Source: Dastarcus helophoroides
Lineage: Eukaryota > Arthropoda > Insecta > Coleoptera > Bothrideridae
Assembly: GCA_028583605.1 (NCBI GenBank)
Contig: CM053337.1
Coordinates: forward strand, 20,702,764-20,766,763
Length of the DNA: 64,000 bases
Direction: 5' to 3'
Shown here: positions 11,878-24,090 of the stretch, in pieces
Layout: each line of letters opens with the position of its first letter
Numbering within the stretch: position 1 is the first letter of the stretch
The notes under the pieces: model-generated
Database searches by the model: none
Seen by the model: the letters and a program-made list of their open reading frames with translations, nothing else
Told to the model about the DNA's origin: nothing
Program-made: the position numbers and the translations under genes

Positions 11878-12605
11878 TTGAAAAATTTTATTTTTATGAA
11901 AATCACCTTTTTGTCAACTATGCAAAGTTTTTATTCCTCTGAGGAGGGAAAAGGGGATGGTTGTATGGAATTTCCATAACGGAAGCGAAGGGGACCTCTG
12001 GGTATACCTTTCAGCAGAAACCCCAAATTATTAACTAGGAAAGTTACTTAGATATCTGGAGGACTACGAATGAAACACGAGCTTTCGCGAGGATTGGGTA
12101 TCTTAAGACTCATCAGAAATATGTCAAGGATTACGAGCGCATTAAAGGCCTGAAAATAACGATAATACGACCGTCAACCCCTCCAATCACACCTTTGATG
12201 TATGCGGCTCCGTAGTGATGCCGGAGCACTGGCCTCAATAATCCTTTTTGTACGAGCTATTTTTAAATGGATAAACATAAATTTATCCAAAAAAACTCAA
12301 ATATATCTCGCCGATGATTTTTCCAATGCCATAATCACATTTTTGATTATGCGGCTCCGTAGTGATGCCGGAGCACTGGCCTTAATAATACCCTCTACTG
12401 GCGCGTAAGAAAATGTATCCAAAAAACCTAAAAACACCTTACAGGATAACATACAAACTGGTAAAGCGCCATGGCGGCTCGAAATGGGGGAAAAACAATC
12501 AACAAAAACAGTCAGATCAGTAGCTCGCACGAATATCCGGAACAGTGACTCTTCGCAGTTGAAAATAACGCTGATTGGCATTTTCAATGGTACCATAAGG
12601 TATTA
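11878..12605 (+). mobile_element. Jockey-like LINE 5' region, copy 2 (truncated)
   Basis: Direct repeat of 8257-8803 plus 9411-9610 but without the RNase H LINE insertion. It therefore shows the pre-insertion structure and confirms the target site. It has two copies of the GCGGCTCCGTAG/GATGCCGGAGC sub-repeat (about 12204 and 12350) and the IRNSDSSQLKITLIGIF frame at its end. It stops abruptly at about 12605, where A-rich array DNA begins, so it is a 3'-truncated second copy or the far end of a tandem duplication. Confidence 0.75.
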
Positions 12606-13400
12606 CTTTAAAATCGTAAGTGTACATGCAAAATATTTTCCTGAAAATTTCCAAAACAAAAGTGTTTTTGTGATATTATAACCCTTTCTGTTAAAGTATT
12701 TTCCTGATTTTGAGAAAATGAGACAGTTTGGGAAAAATGTGGAAATTTCGAGAGAAAGACGATTTTAAAGAAAGTGAACAAAAACCACAAATTCTGATAA
12801 AAACTCAAATTTTAAAATATAATTCAACATTTAAATAAAAATAAAACTTCAAATTTTCAGAAAAAGGCGATATTTGAAAATAAAGACAACATTTTAAAAA
12901 AAGTTTTAGGATAAATCAAAATTTCAGCCCAATAATCAATTGGAAAAAGTCAAATTTTGAGAAAAATATAGAATTTTGGAATAACAATTTAGAAAAAAAC
13001 TAAAATTTTCAGATAAAAGGAACATGAAAATTTCTAGGAGAAATTAAAATTTAAAAGCAGTGGAATTTTTGGAAAAAATCAACTTTAAATAAATAAAGAC
13101 TTTTGAGAACAAATAATCAAAATTTAAGATGACGAATTTCAGGAAATAAAAGCGAATTTAAAAAAATATAAAGGTTGATATTTAAGTCAGAATTTTGAGA
13201 ACCAAGGTTCATTTTGAGAAAGAAATCATTTTCAGAGATTCGGATTTAAAAAGGGCGGTTTTTAGAGATTGCCAAATTTTTATAAAAATCAACCGATTTT
13301 GAGAAAAAAAAAGACAACTTTTGAAGTAGTTGAATTTTCAAGGAATAATCAATATTTCCATTAAAAAAAACGATATATTTGTAGAAAAAGCTCCTTTAAT
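12606..13400. repeat. A-rich degenerate array
   Basis: The plus strand carries A-runs with TTTTGAGAAA-like words, the opposite polarity to the 2.3-8.2 kb block. I see no fixed period and no coding content. Confidence 0.75.
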
Positions 13401-15202
13401 TTACTTGTTTGTTTCTAATTCATCACAGTGTATAGAAAAAAATGGTTATAAATAAAACTTTAAAAAATGTCCTTACGTAAAGGATCAGAATGTTGGGTAG
13501 CTCTTAGTTAGTAACAGAACAATACAGTGACCGAGTTGCATCGACCCCCTCGCGGGTAAGGCGAAGCTGCATGGAATAAAATTGATAACTGAAAGAAATG
13601 CCCCGATAGCCATCTTTTGTTGATAAAATTGATAGAGGCAGAACATACTCGTATCGCTTCTAACTCATAATTTATTGAATATGAAGGTCTTTTGTGATTC
13701 CGGACGTATAGGATGCCGACTCAAATTTATGTAAAAGGAGAGCAAATTATATTGCTTATCGATTCGGCGCGCTTTTCTAGACTAGCATTAGGCCTCTTTT
13801 ATGAAAAATAAAAGTGAAAATATGCGCCGCACGAAATCACAGAAGCTAATGGGTTTTCCACCAAATAGAGCTCTAGTTCCCATTGATCGCTCCAATGCGT
13901 TATTTACGCTCGCAAATGTTGAGGTTTCGCTTCTGGTACAAAAAAAATCGATTCTTCTATTCATAAAGTCAATCTGGCCTCCTGAAATGCTTAAATTCCA
14001 CGACCGGTTCTAAACCCTGAGAATCTAGAATAAATTAAGTGTAAAAATAGAATTTTTCTATTCGACATTTCCAAATTATAGTTGAATATTTAATAGAAAA
14101 TGTCACCGGGTTAAAAAAAAATGTTGAAGTTTTGAAATTTAAGTTAAAATCCAGAGAGAAACTCTTTTGTTTGTCATTAAACTCAAAACTTGGAATTAAA
14201 AGGTACTGCACTAGTTCTCTGAGGTTATTTGTCTTTGGTCAGCACTGTTGCTTTTCAGGTTTTTACCTTCTGCCTTTTGATTTTTCTTTAGTACATCACA
14301 CCTAACAGATCTCAATCTGCTTTTGGGTCTCTTCATTTTTAGTCTTAAGTTATATTATTGTGTCATCATCGTCAGAATAGTTACCGGGGAGTAATCAGGA
14401 GACCTGTATTTTACTTTCTATTTGTGAATTGTTTTGAAATTTTGCTGTAAATGTGGGGAGTGCAACGGAGCGAGATTAACACCCATTCGCGAGATTTATC
14501 ACGTGACGAGTTCTTCAGAACAATTAGGTGGTGTGGCGCCCCCGAAACTGGGGTTCCACCTTTCAAAAACAATGGATGGGGCCCCTTTAAGATCTGTACC
14601 TTTTCTGAAAAAAAATGTATGGCTCAAATTTTTTCATGTTGGAAAGTTGGTTAAATTCAAATTAATATCTGGCTATAAATGCGGAGATAAAAACTAAATA
14701 GTGAGCGTTATGCAGGGAATATAATTAGATTAACTCGAGAGGTCCGAGTTTATTTTATAAACAGAAGTTTTAAGGGAGCTTAATTCCCGGGGGGATCGTC
14801 GTCGCAAAAAATACATAAATATTTAATTTGAAAGAAAGACAAGCACTAACCCTCATTAAAACTGAAGAAGCATTGTCTCTGGCAAGCCGGAGTAATTTAA
14901 GTCCTCTTTGGCAGCCGGCGCTCTTTTAAAATAAACTTTTTATTTTAGAAATATGAGTCGCGGGGCTTGGCATTCGGCTTTGGCGCAAAGCAGTTGACGA
15001 TGTCTTGATATTTGTATTTGAGATGCAGCGAGGTCTTTTGATACCATCGGCGCTACATCATTTTCAGACGAATTTTCTAAAGTTAAAATGGCCCTTAAGT
15101 GTCTTCGAAGTTTATAACTTTGCTCCAGTGCACCATGTGCACTAAACGAATTGATTTAGAGGAAGGACTACATACCGGGCTTTGATGTGACCTCGTTTCA
15201 AC
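13401..15202. other. Unassigned DNA
   Basis: Mixed-composition DNA with a short A-rich stretch at 14030-14200. Short open frames at 13801-14013 and 14434-14697 have ordinary composition, but I recognise neither and they lack supporting context. The GC-richer spot around 13540-13570 (CCCCCTCGCGGGTAAGGCG) is the kind of sequence that can be a conserved non-coding element. Nothing more can be supported. Confidence 0.55.
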
Positions 15203-15353
15203 CCAATTTTCATTTTCTTCTTAAGTATAAGGGGGGGGGGGAAGTGTATAGGAATAAAATCACAGGTATCTAGGCAGTGTCATTTAAAAATATTTTTCAA
15301 CAAACTATTTACTACTGAATTATTTATTAGTTAAGTGTCTGAAGTAAATTTGA
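15203..15353 (+). repeat. Array-edge direct repeat, left copy (with G11 run)
   Basis: Homologous to 17500-17641 in the same orientation, offset about 2,290 bp. Shared words are TTCTTCTT, a G-run, GTATAGGAATAAAAT, GGTATCTAGGCAG, CGTCATTTAAA and ATTATTTATTAGTTAAGTGT. The left copy has an 11-base G run (15231-15241), the right copy only six. The pair frames the 240/283-bp array, so array and edge were probably duplicated together. Confidence 0.85.
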
Positions 15354-17499
15354 AAAAACAAGTTTTTCCAAAATGTCCTAAAGAAGTCGAAGAAATCAAA
15401 CTTACAAAAAAAAAGGATCAAGATTTTAAAAAGAAGCCAAATTTTTTAAAAGAAAAAAGTTAATATTTGATAAAAAGTCGTTTTCGTTTCAAAAAAATTG
15501 TAAAGGTTAACCAAAGGTAAAAATTTTAAAATAGAAAATTTAAAAAAAGGAAGTTTAAAAAAAAGACCCAAAAGAATCGAATTTACAAAAAAAAGGATCA
15601 AAATTTTAAAAGGAAGTTGAATTTTAAAAAAAAAAGTTAAAGCTTTGATAGGAAGTCGAATTTGTTAAAAGAAAAAAGTCCAAACTTTGACAAGAAGTCA
15701 AATTTTTTAGAAGAGAGTCGAAGCCTTCAAAAAAATTGTAAATGTTAACCAAAGGTTAAACTTTTTAAATAGAAAATTTTAAGAAACAATGTCTTTAAAA
15801 AAATGTCCTAAAGAAATCGAATTTTCAAAAAAAAAAAGGTATAAAATTTTAAAAGCAAGTCGAATTTTAAAAAAAAAATTAAAACTTTCACAAGAAGTGG
15901 AATTTTTTAAAATAAAAAAGTTCAAACTTTGATAAGAAGTCGAATTTTTTGAAATAAAAATGTCCAAACTTTGATAAGAAGTCACAATTTTTAGAAGAGA
16001 GTCGAAGGTTTCTAAAAAATTGTAAATGTTAACCAAAGGTTAAAATTTTCAAACAGAAAATTTGAAAAAAGAATATCTTTAAGAGCATGTTCTAAAAAAT
16101 CGAATTTACAAAAAAAAGGATCAAAATTTTAAAAGAAAGTTAAATTTTTAAAAAAAAAGTTAAAGCTTTGATAGGAAGTCAAATTTGTTGAAAGAAAAAA
16201 GTCTAAACTTTGACAAGAAGTCAAATTGTTTAGAAGAGAGTCGAAGGCTTCCAAAAAATTGTAAATGTTAACCAAAGGTTAAACTTTTCAAATGGAAAAT
16301 TTGAAAAAACAATGTCTTTAAAAAATGTCCTAAAGAAATCGAATTTTCAAAAAAAAAGGTATTAAATTTTAAAAGCAAGTCGAATTTTAAAAAAAAAATT
16401 AAAACTTTCATAAGAAGTGGAATTTTTTAAAATAAAAATGTCCAAATTTTGATAAGAAGTCGAATTTCTTGAAATAAAAATGTGCAAACTTTGATAAGAA
16501 GTCACATTTTTTAGAAGAGAGTCAAAGGTTTCTAAAAAATTGTAAATGTTAACCAAAGATTAAAATTTTCAAATAGAAAATTTGAACAAACAATGTCTTT
16601 AAAAAAATGTCCTAAAGAAATCGAATTTCCAAAAAAAAAGGTGAAAAATTTTAAAACCAAGTCAAATTTTTTGAAAAAAAAGTTAAAAATTTGATAAGAA
16701 GTGGAATTTTTTGAAATAAAAAAGTCAAACTTTGATAAGAAGTCGAATTTTTTGAAATAAAAAAGTCCAAACTTTGATAAGAAGTCAATTTTTTTAGAAG
16801 AAAGTCGAAGGTTTCCAAAAAATTGTAAATGTTAACCAAAGGTTAAAATTTCCAAATAGAAAATTTGAAAAAAGAATGTCTTTAAAAAAATGTCGTAAAG
16901 AAATCGAGTTTACAAAAAAAAGGATCAAAATTTTAAAAGCAAGTCGAATTTTTTTAAAAAATGTTAAAACTTTAATAAGAAGTCAAATTTGTTGAAAGAA
17001 AAAAGTCCAAACTTTGATGAGAAGTCAAATTTTTAAGAAAAAAATCGATGGTTTAAAAAAAATTGTAAATGTTAACCAAAGGTCTAAATTTTCAAATAGT
17101 AAATTTGAAAAAAAAAAGTTTTTAAGAAAATGTCCCAAACAAATCGAATTTACAAAAAAAAGGATAAAAATTTTAAAAGCAAGTCGAATTTTTTGAAAAA
17201 AATAGTTAAAAGTCAAATTTTTTAGAAGTGAGCTGAAGGTTTTCAAAAAATTGTTAATGTTAACCAAAGGTCAAAATTTTTAAATAGAAAAATGAATGAA
17301 AAAAGAATGTTTTTAAAAAATGTCCTTAACAAATTGAAGAAATCAAATGTACGAAAAAAATGATCAAGATTTTTAAAAAAGTTGAAAATTTAAAAAAAAA
17401 TCGAAATATTTTTTTTCAAGAAATGTGACATTTTTAAAAAAGTCACAATTTTTAATAAACACAATCCTAAAACTAGAAGTTTTCAAAAATTTGCAACCA
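15354..17499. repeat. A-rich tandem array with alternating ~240- and ~283-bp units
   Basis: The anchor TTGTAAATGTTAACCAAAGG occurs near 15499, 15736, 16020, 16259, 16540, 16823, 17063 and (diverged) 17251. Spacings are 237, 284, 239, 281, 283, 240 and 188 bp. Long units carry one extra ~44-bp module of the type GATAAGAAGTCGAATTTTTT plus GAAATAAAAATGTCC, so the array mixes two length classes. Minus-strand open frames starting MVNIYNFLETFD repeat with the unit. They are translated repeats and not genes. Confidence 0.92.
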
Positions 17500-17641
17500 G
17501 CAAATTTTAATTTTCTTCTTGAGTACAAGGGGGGTGTATAGGAATAAAATCTCAGGTATCTAGGCAGCGTCATTTAAATATATTTTTCAACAAATTATCG
17601 ACTACTAAATTATTTATTAGTTAAGTGTTTGAAGTAAATTA
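17500..17641 (+). repeat. Array-edge direct repeat, right copy
   Basis: Second copy of the 15203-15353 segment, with GTATAGGAATAAAATCTCAG and CTAGGCAGCGTCATTTAAAT. After it, more array-like sequence resumes to about 17940, including one further diverged TTGTAAATGTTAAC anchor at 17909. This supports a duplication of the whole edge-plus-array block, with later decay. Confidence 0.85.
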
Positions 17642-17940
17642 AAAAAAAAGTTAAAAAAAGTGTCCTAAAGCAATCGAATTTACAAAAAAGAAGGATCACA
17701 ATTTTAAAAGCAAGTCAAATTTAAAAAAAAAGAATTCGAAAAAAAGGATCAACATTTTGAAAAAAAATCGAATTTTTTGAAAAAAAATCGAATTTTTTGA
17801 AAAAAAAAGTTAAAATTTAATAAAAAGCCTTATATTTAAAAAAAAAAGTTCAAACTTTGATAAGCAGTCGAATTTTTTAGAACAAAATAGTCGAAGGTTT
17901 TCAGAAAGTTGTAAATGTTAACAAAAGATCAAAATTTATC
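17642..17940. repeat. Continuation of the A-rich array after the second edge copy
   Basis: A-rich words as in 15354-17499 (AAAATGTCCTAAAGCAATCG-like, GATAAGCAGTCGAATTTTT). Ends at a polarity switch: from about 17945 the plus strand becomes T-rich. Confidence 0.8.
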
Positions 17941-19275
17941 GTCACATTCTCTTTCAAAATACCGACTTTTAGAAATTTTTACCTTTTTCAATATTTTGAT
18001 TTTTTAGCAATTTAGAATTTTTCTTCAAAATCTAAAAATATGGAAAATTTCGGTCTTTTTAGAAAATTAAAAAAGTTTTTTACAATTTCGACTTTTTTCC
18101 CGACATTTCGACTATTTTGAAAATAGTTGACTGCTTTTTTAAAATTTTAACTTTTAAAATTTGTACTTTTTTTAATATTCTTACTTTTCCAAAATTTCGA
18201 TATTTTTCTTCAAAACTTAAAAAATGTTTTGACATTTTCGACTCTCTCGAAATTTAAAATTTTTTTAAAAAGGTTGACTGTTTTTCCAGAATTTTAACTT
18301 CGTTCAAAATATTTTGAAAATTTTTATTTTTTTCAATATTTTGACTTTTTAAAATTTGGAATCTTTTCTTCAAAATCTAAAAAAATGGAAAAATTTGGTG
18401 TTTTCAGAAAATTGTACTGGACTCTTTTAAATTTTTCGACTTTTTTTCTTCAAAATCTAAAAAAGTTTTGGACAATTTCAACTTTTTTTTCAAAATTTCG
18501 ACTAATTTAAAACTAGTTGACTATTTTTTTTTTAAATTTTAACTTAGTTCAAAATTTCGACTTTTCAAAATTTTTATTTTGTTCAATATTTTGGTTTTTT
18601 CAAAATTTCCACCTTTTTCTTTAAAATCTAAAAAAATTTTGGACAATTTCGACTTTTTTCACGAAATTTAGACTTTTTTTTTAAATGGTTGACTGTTTTT
18701 TCAAAACTTTAACTTCGTTTAGAATATGAAGTTTTTAAAATTTTTACTTTTTTTAATATTTTGACTTTTTCAAAATTATGGAAAACTTCGGTCTTTTTAG
18801 AAAATTGTACTTGAAAATTTCGACCCTTGTAAAATGTTCGGCTATTTTTGTTCAAAATCTAAAAAAGTTTTGGACAATTTCAACTTTTTTTTCAAAATTT
18901 TGATTTTTTTAAAAGTGGTCGATTTTTTTTCAAAATTTTCATGTCGTTCAAAATTTCGACTTCCAAATTTTTACATTTTTCAATAATTTTACGTTTTGCA
19001 AAATTTCAATTTTTTTTTCAAAATCTAAAAAAAATTTGGACATTTTCTACTGTTTTTTCGAAAAATGGCGGACTTTTTTGTCAAAACTTTAACTTCGTTC
19101 AAAATTTTGATGTCAAAATTTTTACCTTTTTCCTTCAAAATCTAAAAAATATTTGGACAATTTCGATTTTTTTCTCGAAATTTTGTCTACTTGAAAAATG
19201 GTTGACTGTTTTTTCAAAATTTTATCTTCTTTCAAAATATCGACTTTTCAAAAATTTTAAATGTAGAAATTTTGG
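17941..19275 (+). repeat. T-rich ~170-bp satellite, plus orientation
   Basis: Repeating word order: TTCAAAATCTAAAAAAGTTT, TGGACAATTTCGACTTTTTT, a GGTTGACTGTTTTT word, AACTTCGTTCAAAAT, and TTTTTCAATATTTTGAC. The GTTGACTG-like anchor is near 18127, 18273, 18516, 18688 and 19201, so units are irregular (about 145-245 bp). The same word order occurs in reverse complement, more regularly, at 47.9-50.4 kb. Confidence 0.85.
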
Positions 19276-19880
19276 AAATTTGAAGATCCTTTGAAAGAGT
19301 AAATTTCTAATTTGAAAGTGTTAAAGAAAGGTGAACATTTTGTAAACAACCGAAAAATGGAAAAATGACGAAATTTGAAAAATGTCGAAATTTTAAAGTG
19401 AAAATTTGAAAAATGTCAAAATTTTCATAAAAAGTTGAAATTTTCAAGGAAAAGATTTTCATAAAAAGTCGAATATTTTAATAAATTCGTGTGACTTAAA
19501 AAAATCAATATTTTGGAACCAAGTCGAAAAAAGAATTTGAAATGTCAATCTTTTTAAAGGGTAGAGTTCTTTCAAAAAAAAGCCAAAACTCTTCATAAAA
19601 AAATCTTAAAAAACCCAAAAGTCGAAGTTCTTAAGAAAACATTTTGCAAAATATCGAATTGTTGAAAATTTTGGAAATTTTGAAAAAGTGGATATTTTGA
19701 AATGTCGAAAATTTAAAGAAAATATGTTAAAAAAGTCAAGGTTTCAAGTCCAAGTTTTAAAAATAATTAAGTAGATATTTTATAGAAAAGTAGAATTCCC
19801 TAAACAGAATTTTAAATTTCCAGAATTTTTTTGAAAAAAAAAATTACAATTTTGAAAATACGTATTTTTAAACGATTTAA
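19276..19880. repeat. A-rich degenerate array after polarity switch
   Basis: At about 19265-19300 the sequence switches from T-rich to A-rich on the plus strand. Words are AAATTTTGAAAAAGTGGATA-like and lead into the inverted 73-bp array. The word order is that of 5.6-3.9 kb read in reverse complement. Confidence 0.75.
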
Positions 19881-22135
19881 TAAAACTAGTTACGATAAAC
19901 CAGCTTCGAAAAGTTCGTGTAGGTTGCAGAATTATGTTTGGTTCAAATTCGTTGATGCGATCTTCTGGATAAAGCAGCTTTAAAGAGTTCGTGCAGGTTG
20001 CAGAATTATATTTTGTTCAATTTCGTTGATGCGATCTTGTGTATAAAGTTGTTTTAAAGAGTTCATGCAGGTTGCAGAATGATATTTTGTTCAAATTCGT
20101 GGAAGCGATAATGTGTATAATTAAAAAAAATTGAAATGTCAACATTTTCCAAAAGTCAAGTTTTTTAAAAACACCATACTCTTCAAGAAATTCGAAAAAT
20201 TCTGAAAAAAGCCAAAAGCCCAAGTTTTTAAAGTGACTAACATTTTTCAAAACATTGAATTGTTAAAAAAAATGAAAAATTTCAAAAATGTGGATATTTT
20301 GAAACGTTGAAAATTTAGAAAAGACGAAATGGTAAAAAAGTCGAGGTTCTAAAAATAATTTGATATTTTACAGAAAAGTTAAATTCCTAAAATTACCATA
20401 AAAATTTTCAAAAAAATTACAATTTTGAAAATGCGTACTTTTAAACGAGTGTATAACACTAGTTTGGATAAACCAGCTTTGAAGAGATGTGCAGGAGGTT
20501 GCAGAATAATGTTTTGTTCAAATTCGTTGTTGCGATCTTGTGGATAAAGTAGATTAAAGAGTTCGTGCCTGCACGATTTAAACAATTTAAACAAAATATA
20601 ATCCAGCAACCTGTTGCTGGATTATATTTTGTTTAAATTCGCTGATGCGATCCTGTAAATAAGGCAGCTTTAAAGAGTGCGTGCAGTTTGCAGAATGATG
20701 TTTTGTTCAAATTCGTTGAAGCGATAATGTGTATAATTAAAAAATAATTTGAAATGTCGACATTTTCAAAAACTCGAGATTTTAAAAAAGCCAATTCTCT
20801 TCAAGAAATTCTGAAAAAAGCCAAAAGCCAAAGTTTTTAAAGTAAGTACATTTTTGCAAAACTTCGAATTGTTAAAAAAAATTGACATTTTTAAAAATGT
20901 AGAAATTTTGAAATGTTAAAAATTTAAAAAAGACGAAATGGTAAAAAAAGTCGAGATTTCAAGTCAAGGTTTTAAGAATAATTAGATATATTAAAGAAAA
21001 GTTGAATTCTAATTCTCAAGAAAAATATAATTTTGAAAATGTGTATTTTAAATGAATTTTTAAAACTTGTTTGGATAAATCAGCTTTGAAGAGACTACGC
21101 AGGTTGCAGAATGATGTTTTGTTCAAATTTGTTGATGCGATCCTGTGGATAAACTAGTTTTAAAGAGTTTGTGCACGCTGCAGAATGATGTTTTGTTCAA
21201 ATTCGTTGATACGATCCTGTGGATAAAGCGGTTTTAAAGAGTGCGTGCAGTTTGCAGAATGATGTTTTGTTCAAATTCGTTGGCGCGATAATGTGTATAA
21301 TTAAAAAATAATTTGAAATGTCAACATTTTCACAAGGTCGAGGTTTTAAAAACACCAATACTCTTTAACAAATTCGAATTATTCTGAAAAAAGCCAAAAG
21401 CCAAAGTTTTTAAAGTAAATACATTTTTGCAAAACTTCGAATTGTTAAAAGCAATGGACATTTTTAAAAATGTGGAAATTTTGAAATGTCGAAAATTTAA
21501 AAAAGACGAAATGGTAAACAAAGTCGAGGTTTCAAGTCAAGGTCTTAAGAATAATTAGACATATTAAAGAAAAGTTGAATTCTAATTCTCAAAAAAAATA
21601 TAATTTTGAAAATGCGTATTTTAAATGAGTTTTTAAAACTTGTTTGGATAAATCAGCTTCAAAGAGATTACGCAGGTTGCAGAATGATGTTTTGTTCAAA
21701 TTCTTTAATGCGATCTTGTGGATAAAGTAGTTTTAAAGAGTTTGTGCAGGCTGCAGAATGATGTTTTGTTCAAATTCGTTGATACGATCCTGTGGATAAA
21801 GCGGCTTAAAGAGTTCGTGCAGAATGATGTTTTGTAAATAAGTAAGTAAATATTTTATTTAGTAAATAATCTAATACATTACCCATGAATTGAATTATAT
21901 CAAACAATAATTTTACATGCTCATTGTCTACAAATTTATAATTAAATAATTACTTTAAAAAAAATCGTTAATGCGACTTCATTGATAAAGCAGCTTTAAA
22001 GAGTTAGTGCAGGTTGCAGAATGATGCTTTGTTCAAATTTGTTGAGGTAATCATATGTGGGTAAAGCAGCTTTAAAGAGTTCGCGCAGGTTGCAGAATGA
22101 TGTTTTGTTCAAATTAGTTGATGCGATCTTATGTA
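19881..22135 (-). repeat. 73-bp tandem repeat array, inverted copy
   Basis: Reverse complement of the 3.1-5.6 kb array: runs of GTTGCAGAATGATGTTTTGT plus TCAAATTCGTTGATGCG, separated by A-rich degenerate DNA, with GCGATAATGTGTATAATT as the composite-unit marker (near 20105, 20724 and 21286). An AT-rich insert without repeat words lies at about 21836-21965 (TAAGTAAATATTTTATTTAG onward). The block ends at 22135 against the inverted flank unit. Confidence 0.92.
20584..20639. repeat. Perfect 27-bp-arm palindrome inside the 73-bp array
   Basis: Arms 20584-20610 and 20613-20639 are exact reverse complements with a 2-nt centre (CT). The right arm is the normal array sequence (GTTGCTGGATTATATTTTGT onward). 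The left arm is an inverted copy of it, so a normal repeat has been copied backwards next to itself. Confidence 0.95.
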
Positions 22136-22360
22136 AAATTAGCTGCCCAGCGAGTTTTCAGCTGTCCCACCGTTTGATAACGCTGTCATCATTGCCATAT
22201 TCTGCATTTATTTACAAAGAAAAGGGAAAAAGACTATTTATTAATTTTTACATGTTAGTTGGTGAGTATCTGGAAGTGTTTTCGTGCATAAAACGTATCC
22301 TACTAACGACACTGCTTTGTAAGTTACTTCTATGATAATTTTCATCAAAGTCGCTTCAGG
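22130..22360 (-). repeat. Array-flanking unit, copy 2 (inverted partner of 2880-3100)
   Basis: On the minus strand it reads AAAGCAGTGTCGTTAGTAGG, ATACGTTTTATGCACGAAAA, AGATACTCAC, GTAAATAAATGCAGAAT and GGGCAGCTAATTTTAC, then enters the 73-bp array, matching copy 1 in order and orientation relative to the array. A plus-strand open frame across it (22057-22335) is coincidental. Confidence 0.75.
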
Positions 22361-24090
22361 AATTGAGCCATAAAAATCTAGGAAACACAGAAACATACGT
22401 TCGAATTTATTTGTTAGTTAGGTTGGTTGGAATTAGGAATTTGCATTCAAATACATTTTAATTAATTAGGTCGATACGGACGCAGATGGTCGAGTTGGAC
22501 TAATTTTAATAAATAATCATACCGAATGATTCTAAAGTGAAATATTTTTGATTAAGTTCCGAGTATACGTAATCAGCTGATAATAACAGTTTTCTTTAAA
22601 GTCGACCGCAGTAACAAAACTTCTTTTTATCCTCGGTCCTGTCGGCATTGAACGTGGATTTCCTATTGAAAACGTCTGCATCGGAATTGAATGGGTTTTA
22701 TTAAAAACCTTCGGACCGATTTTCATTACAAGTTTTATTTTGCGATTCATGAGACAGCTAACAAAATCCTTCCGTTCCAATGGGGTTTGATATACGAGCC
22801 GCGGTTATACTGTATTGCACAGCATATCATTTACATTAATGAGAATTTCTCAACGGCCATATTAGCTCGGCAAAAGCCAGGATGAGGGCGAGGGGCAACG
22901 GGGGAACGTCTTATCTTTTAATAGAAAAACAGCCCAGGGGCAACTGCTGCGATTCAACAATGCACATTTGTACACAGGATTATCCAGTTAGATTCTTGTA
23001 AAGCTAGTTTCCTCATTCATTTACTTGATACGTTTTATTTCCAATGACGTCAGCTAAATCTTTTTTGATCTTTCCCAAAGATTGGCAAAAGAATTCGAAT
23101 TCTTTATGTTCTTTGAACAGTGCTCCAGTGAGTTAAATTTTTTAAAGAACTAGAGTTTGTATAAGCCCACAGGTAGAGATTTTTTTTTCGTATATAAAGT
23201 TGCGACAAGGAGCGTTAGTTTTCTTTTATTGAAAAACGTTTGCCGCTCCGCCAAGCGAGTAAATGCAAAAAGGGAAAGCGGAAATTTAAGGAAAGGGATA
23301 CGTGACTAGAATTCCATCATGTCCCGGCTATACTCAATAACGATTGGAGCAAATTAGGCAGAATTACGGACAAAGGAAAACTAACAGCTCAACGTCGGGA
23401 TTGACTTCTGTAAATGTGCGCAAATATAACCTGATTTTCAATCAGGAATTTCTAAATCTCTTCAACATATACTCCATGGAAAGGTTTCAGTTATCATCAC
23501 CCTTATTACGCGCTAAAGTAGCTCAGGGGAAACTTAAATGTTTTCTGCTGGAATTTAATCTACCAGCAACATAACTATCTTCAAACTACCTCTTTACTTG
23601 GACGACGTTGTTAAAATACCTTAAATTCTTAAGCAAACGAACACTCGATCTGAAAATAGTTAATGTAATAACTTTTCAGAGGAAAAGTAATTTAAAACGG
23701 GCAACAAAACACGACGACGCATACAAGCACAGGAAGAAGCATTAGGGCCGGGCCGAGGGAGCCCAAAGAGCTTTTTTCTATAACCAAAACGGGGCTTTAT
23801 TTATTATGGACAATCACCGAAGCAAGGAAGAGCGAATTATAAAAACAGACGTTCTCCCAGGGGTACCCTATTTCGAACAATTAAAATTTGTTTTGTGTCA
23901 GATTATTTTTTGTTTGAGTAAAGCGCCCGGCTTAAAAAGGGATTTTGATGGCGTTTACTGAAGGAACAAAACCACCACATTATATCACAAGTAAGATTTA
24001 CAACTGGGAAATATTATAAAATGAAAATATGGACCCTTTTAATCGATATATCGTATACTAATAAGTAAACATTGAAAAGGTTTGTATTTA
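22361..24090. other. Unassigned DNA
   Basis: Longest low-repeat stretch in the first half of the window. GC-richer patches occur around 22850-22910 (GATGAGGGCGAGGGGCAACG) and 23700-23780 (TTAGGGCCGGGCCGAGGGAG). Short open frames on both strands (22532-22780, 22691-22885, 23344-23574) overlap each other and none is recognisable. It might hold conserved non-coding or regulatory DNA; nothing more can be shown. Confidence 0.5.

Noticed and set aside
12202..12408. Frame containing MRLRSDAGALAS as a host gene
   Set aside because: The same sequence recurs five times within the two LINE copies, so it belongs to the element.
15779..17267. Repeated MVNIYNFLETFD open frames
   Set aside because: They recur with the 240/283-bp unit and end at varying stops, so they are satellite translation.
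3101..22135. Regularly spaced repeats suggesting a CRISPR-like array
   Set aside because: Units are 73 bp with no unique spacers and variable T-rich linkers, in a eukaryotic retroelement-rich context with no cas genes.
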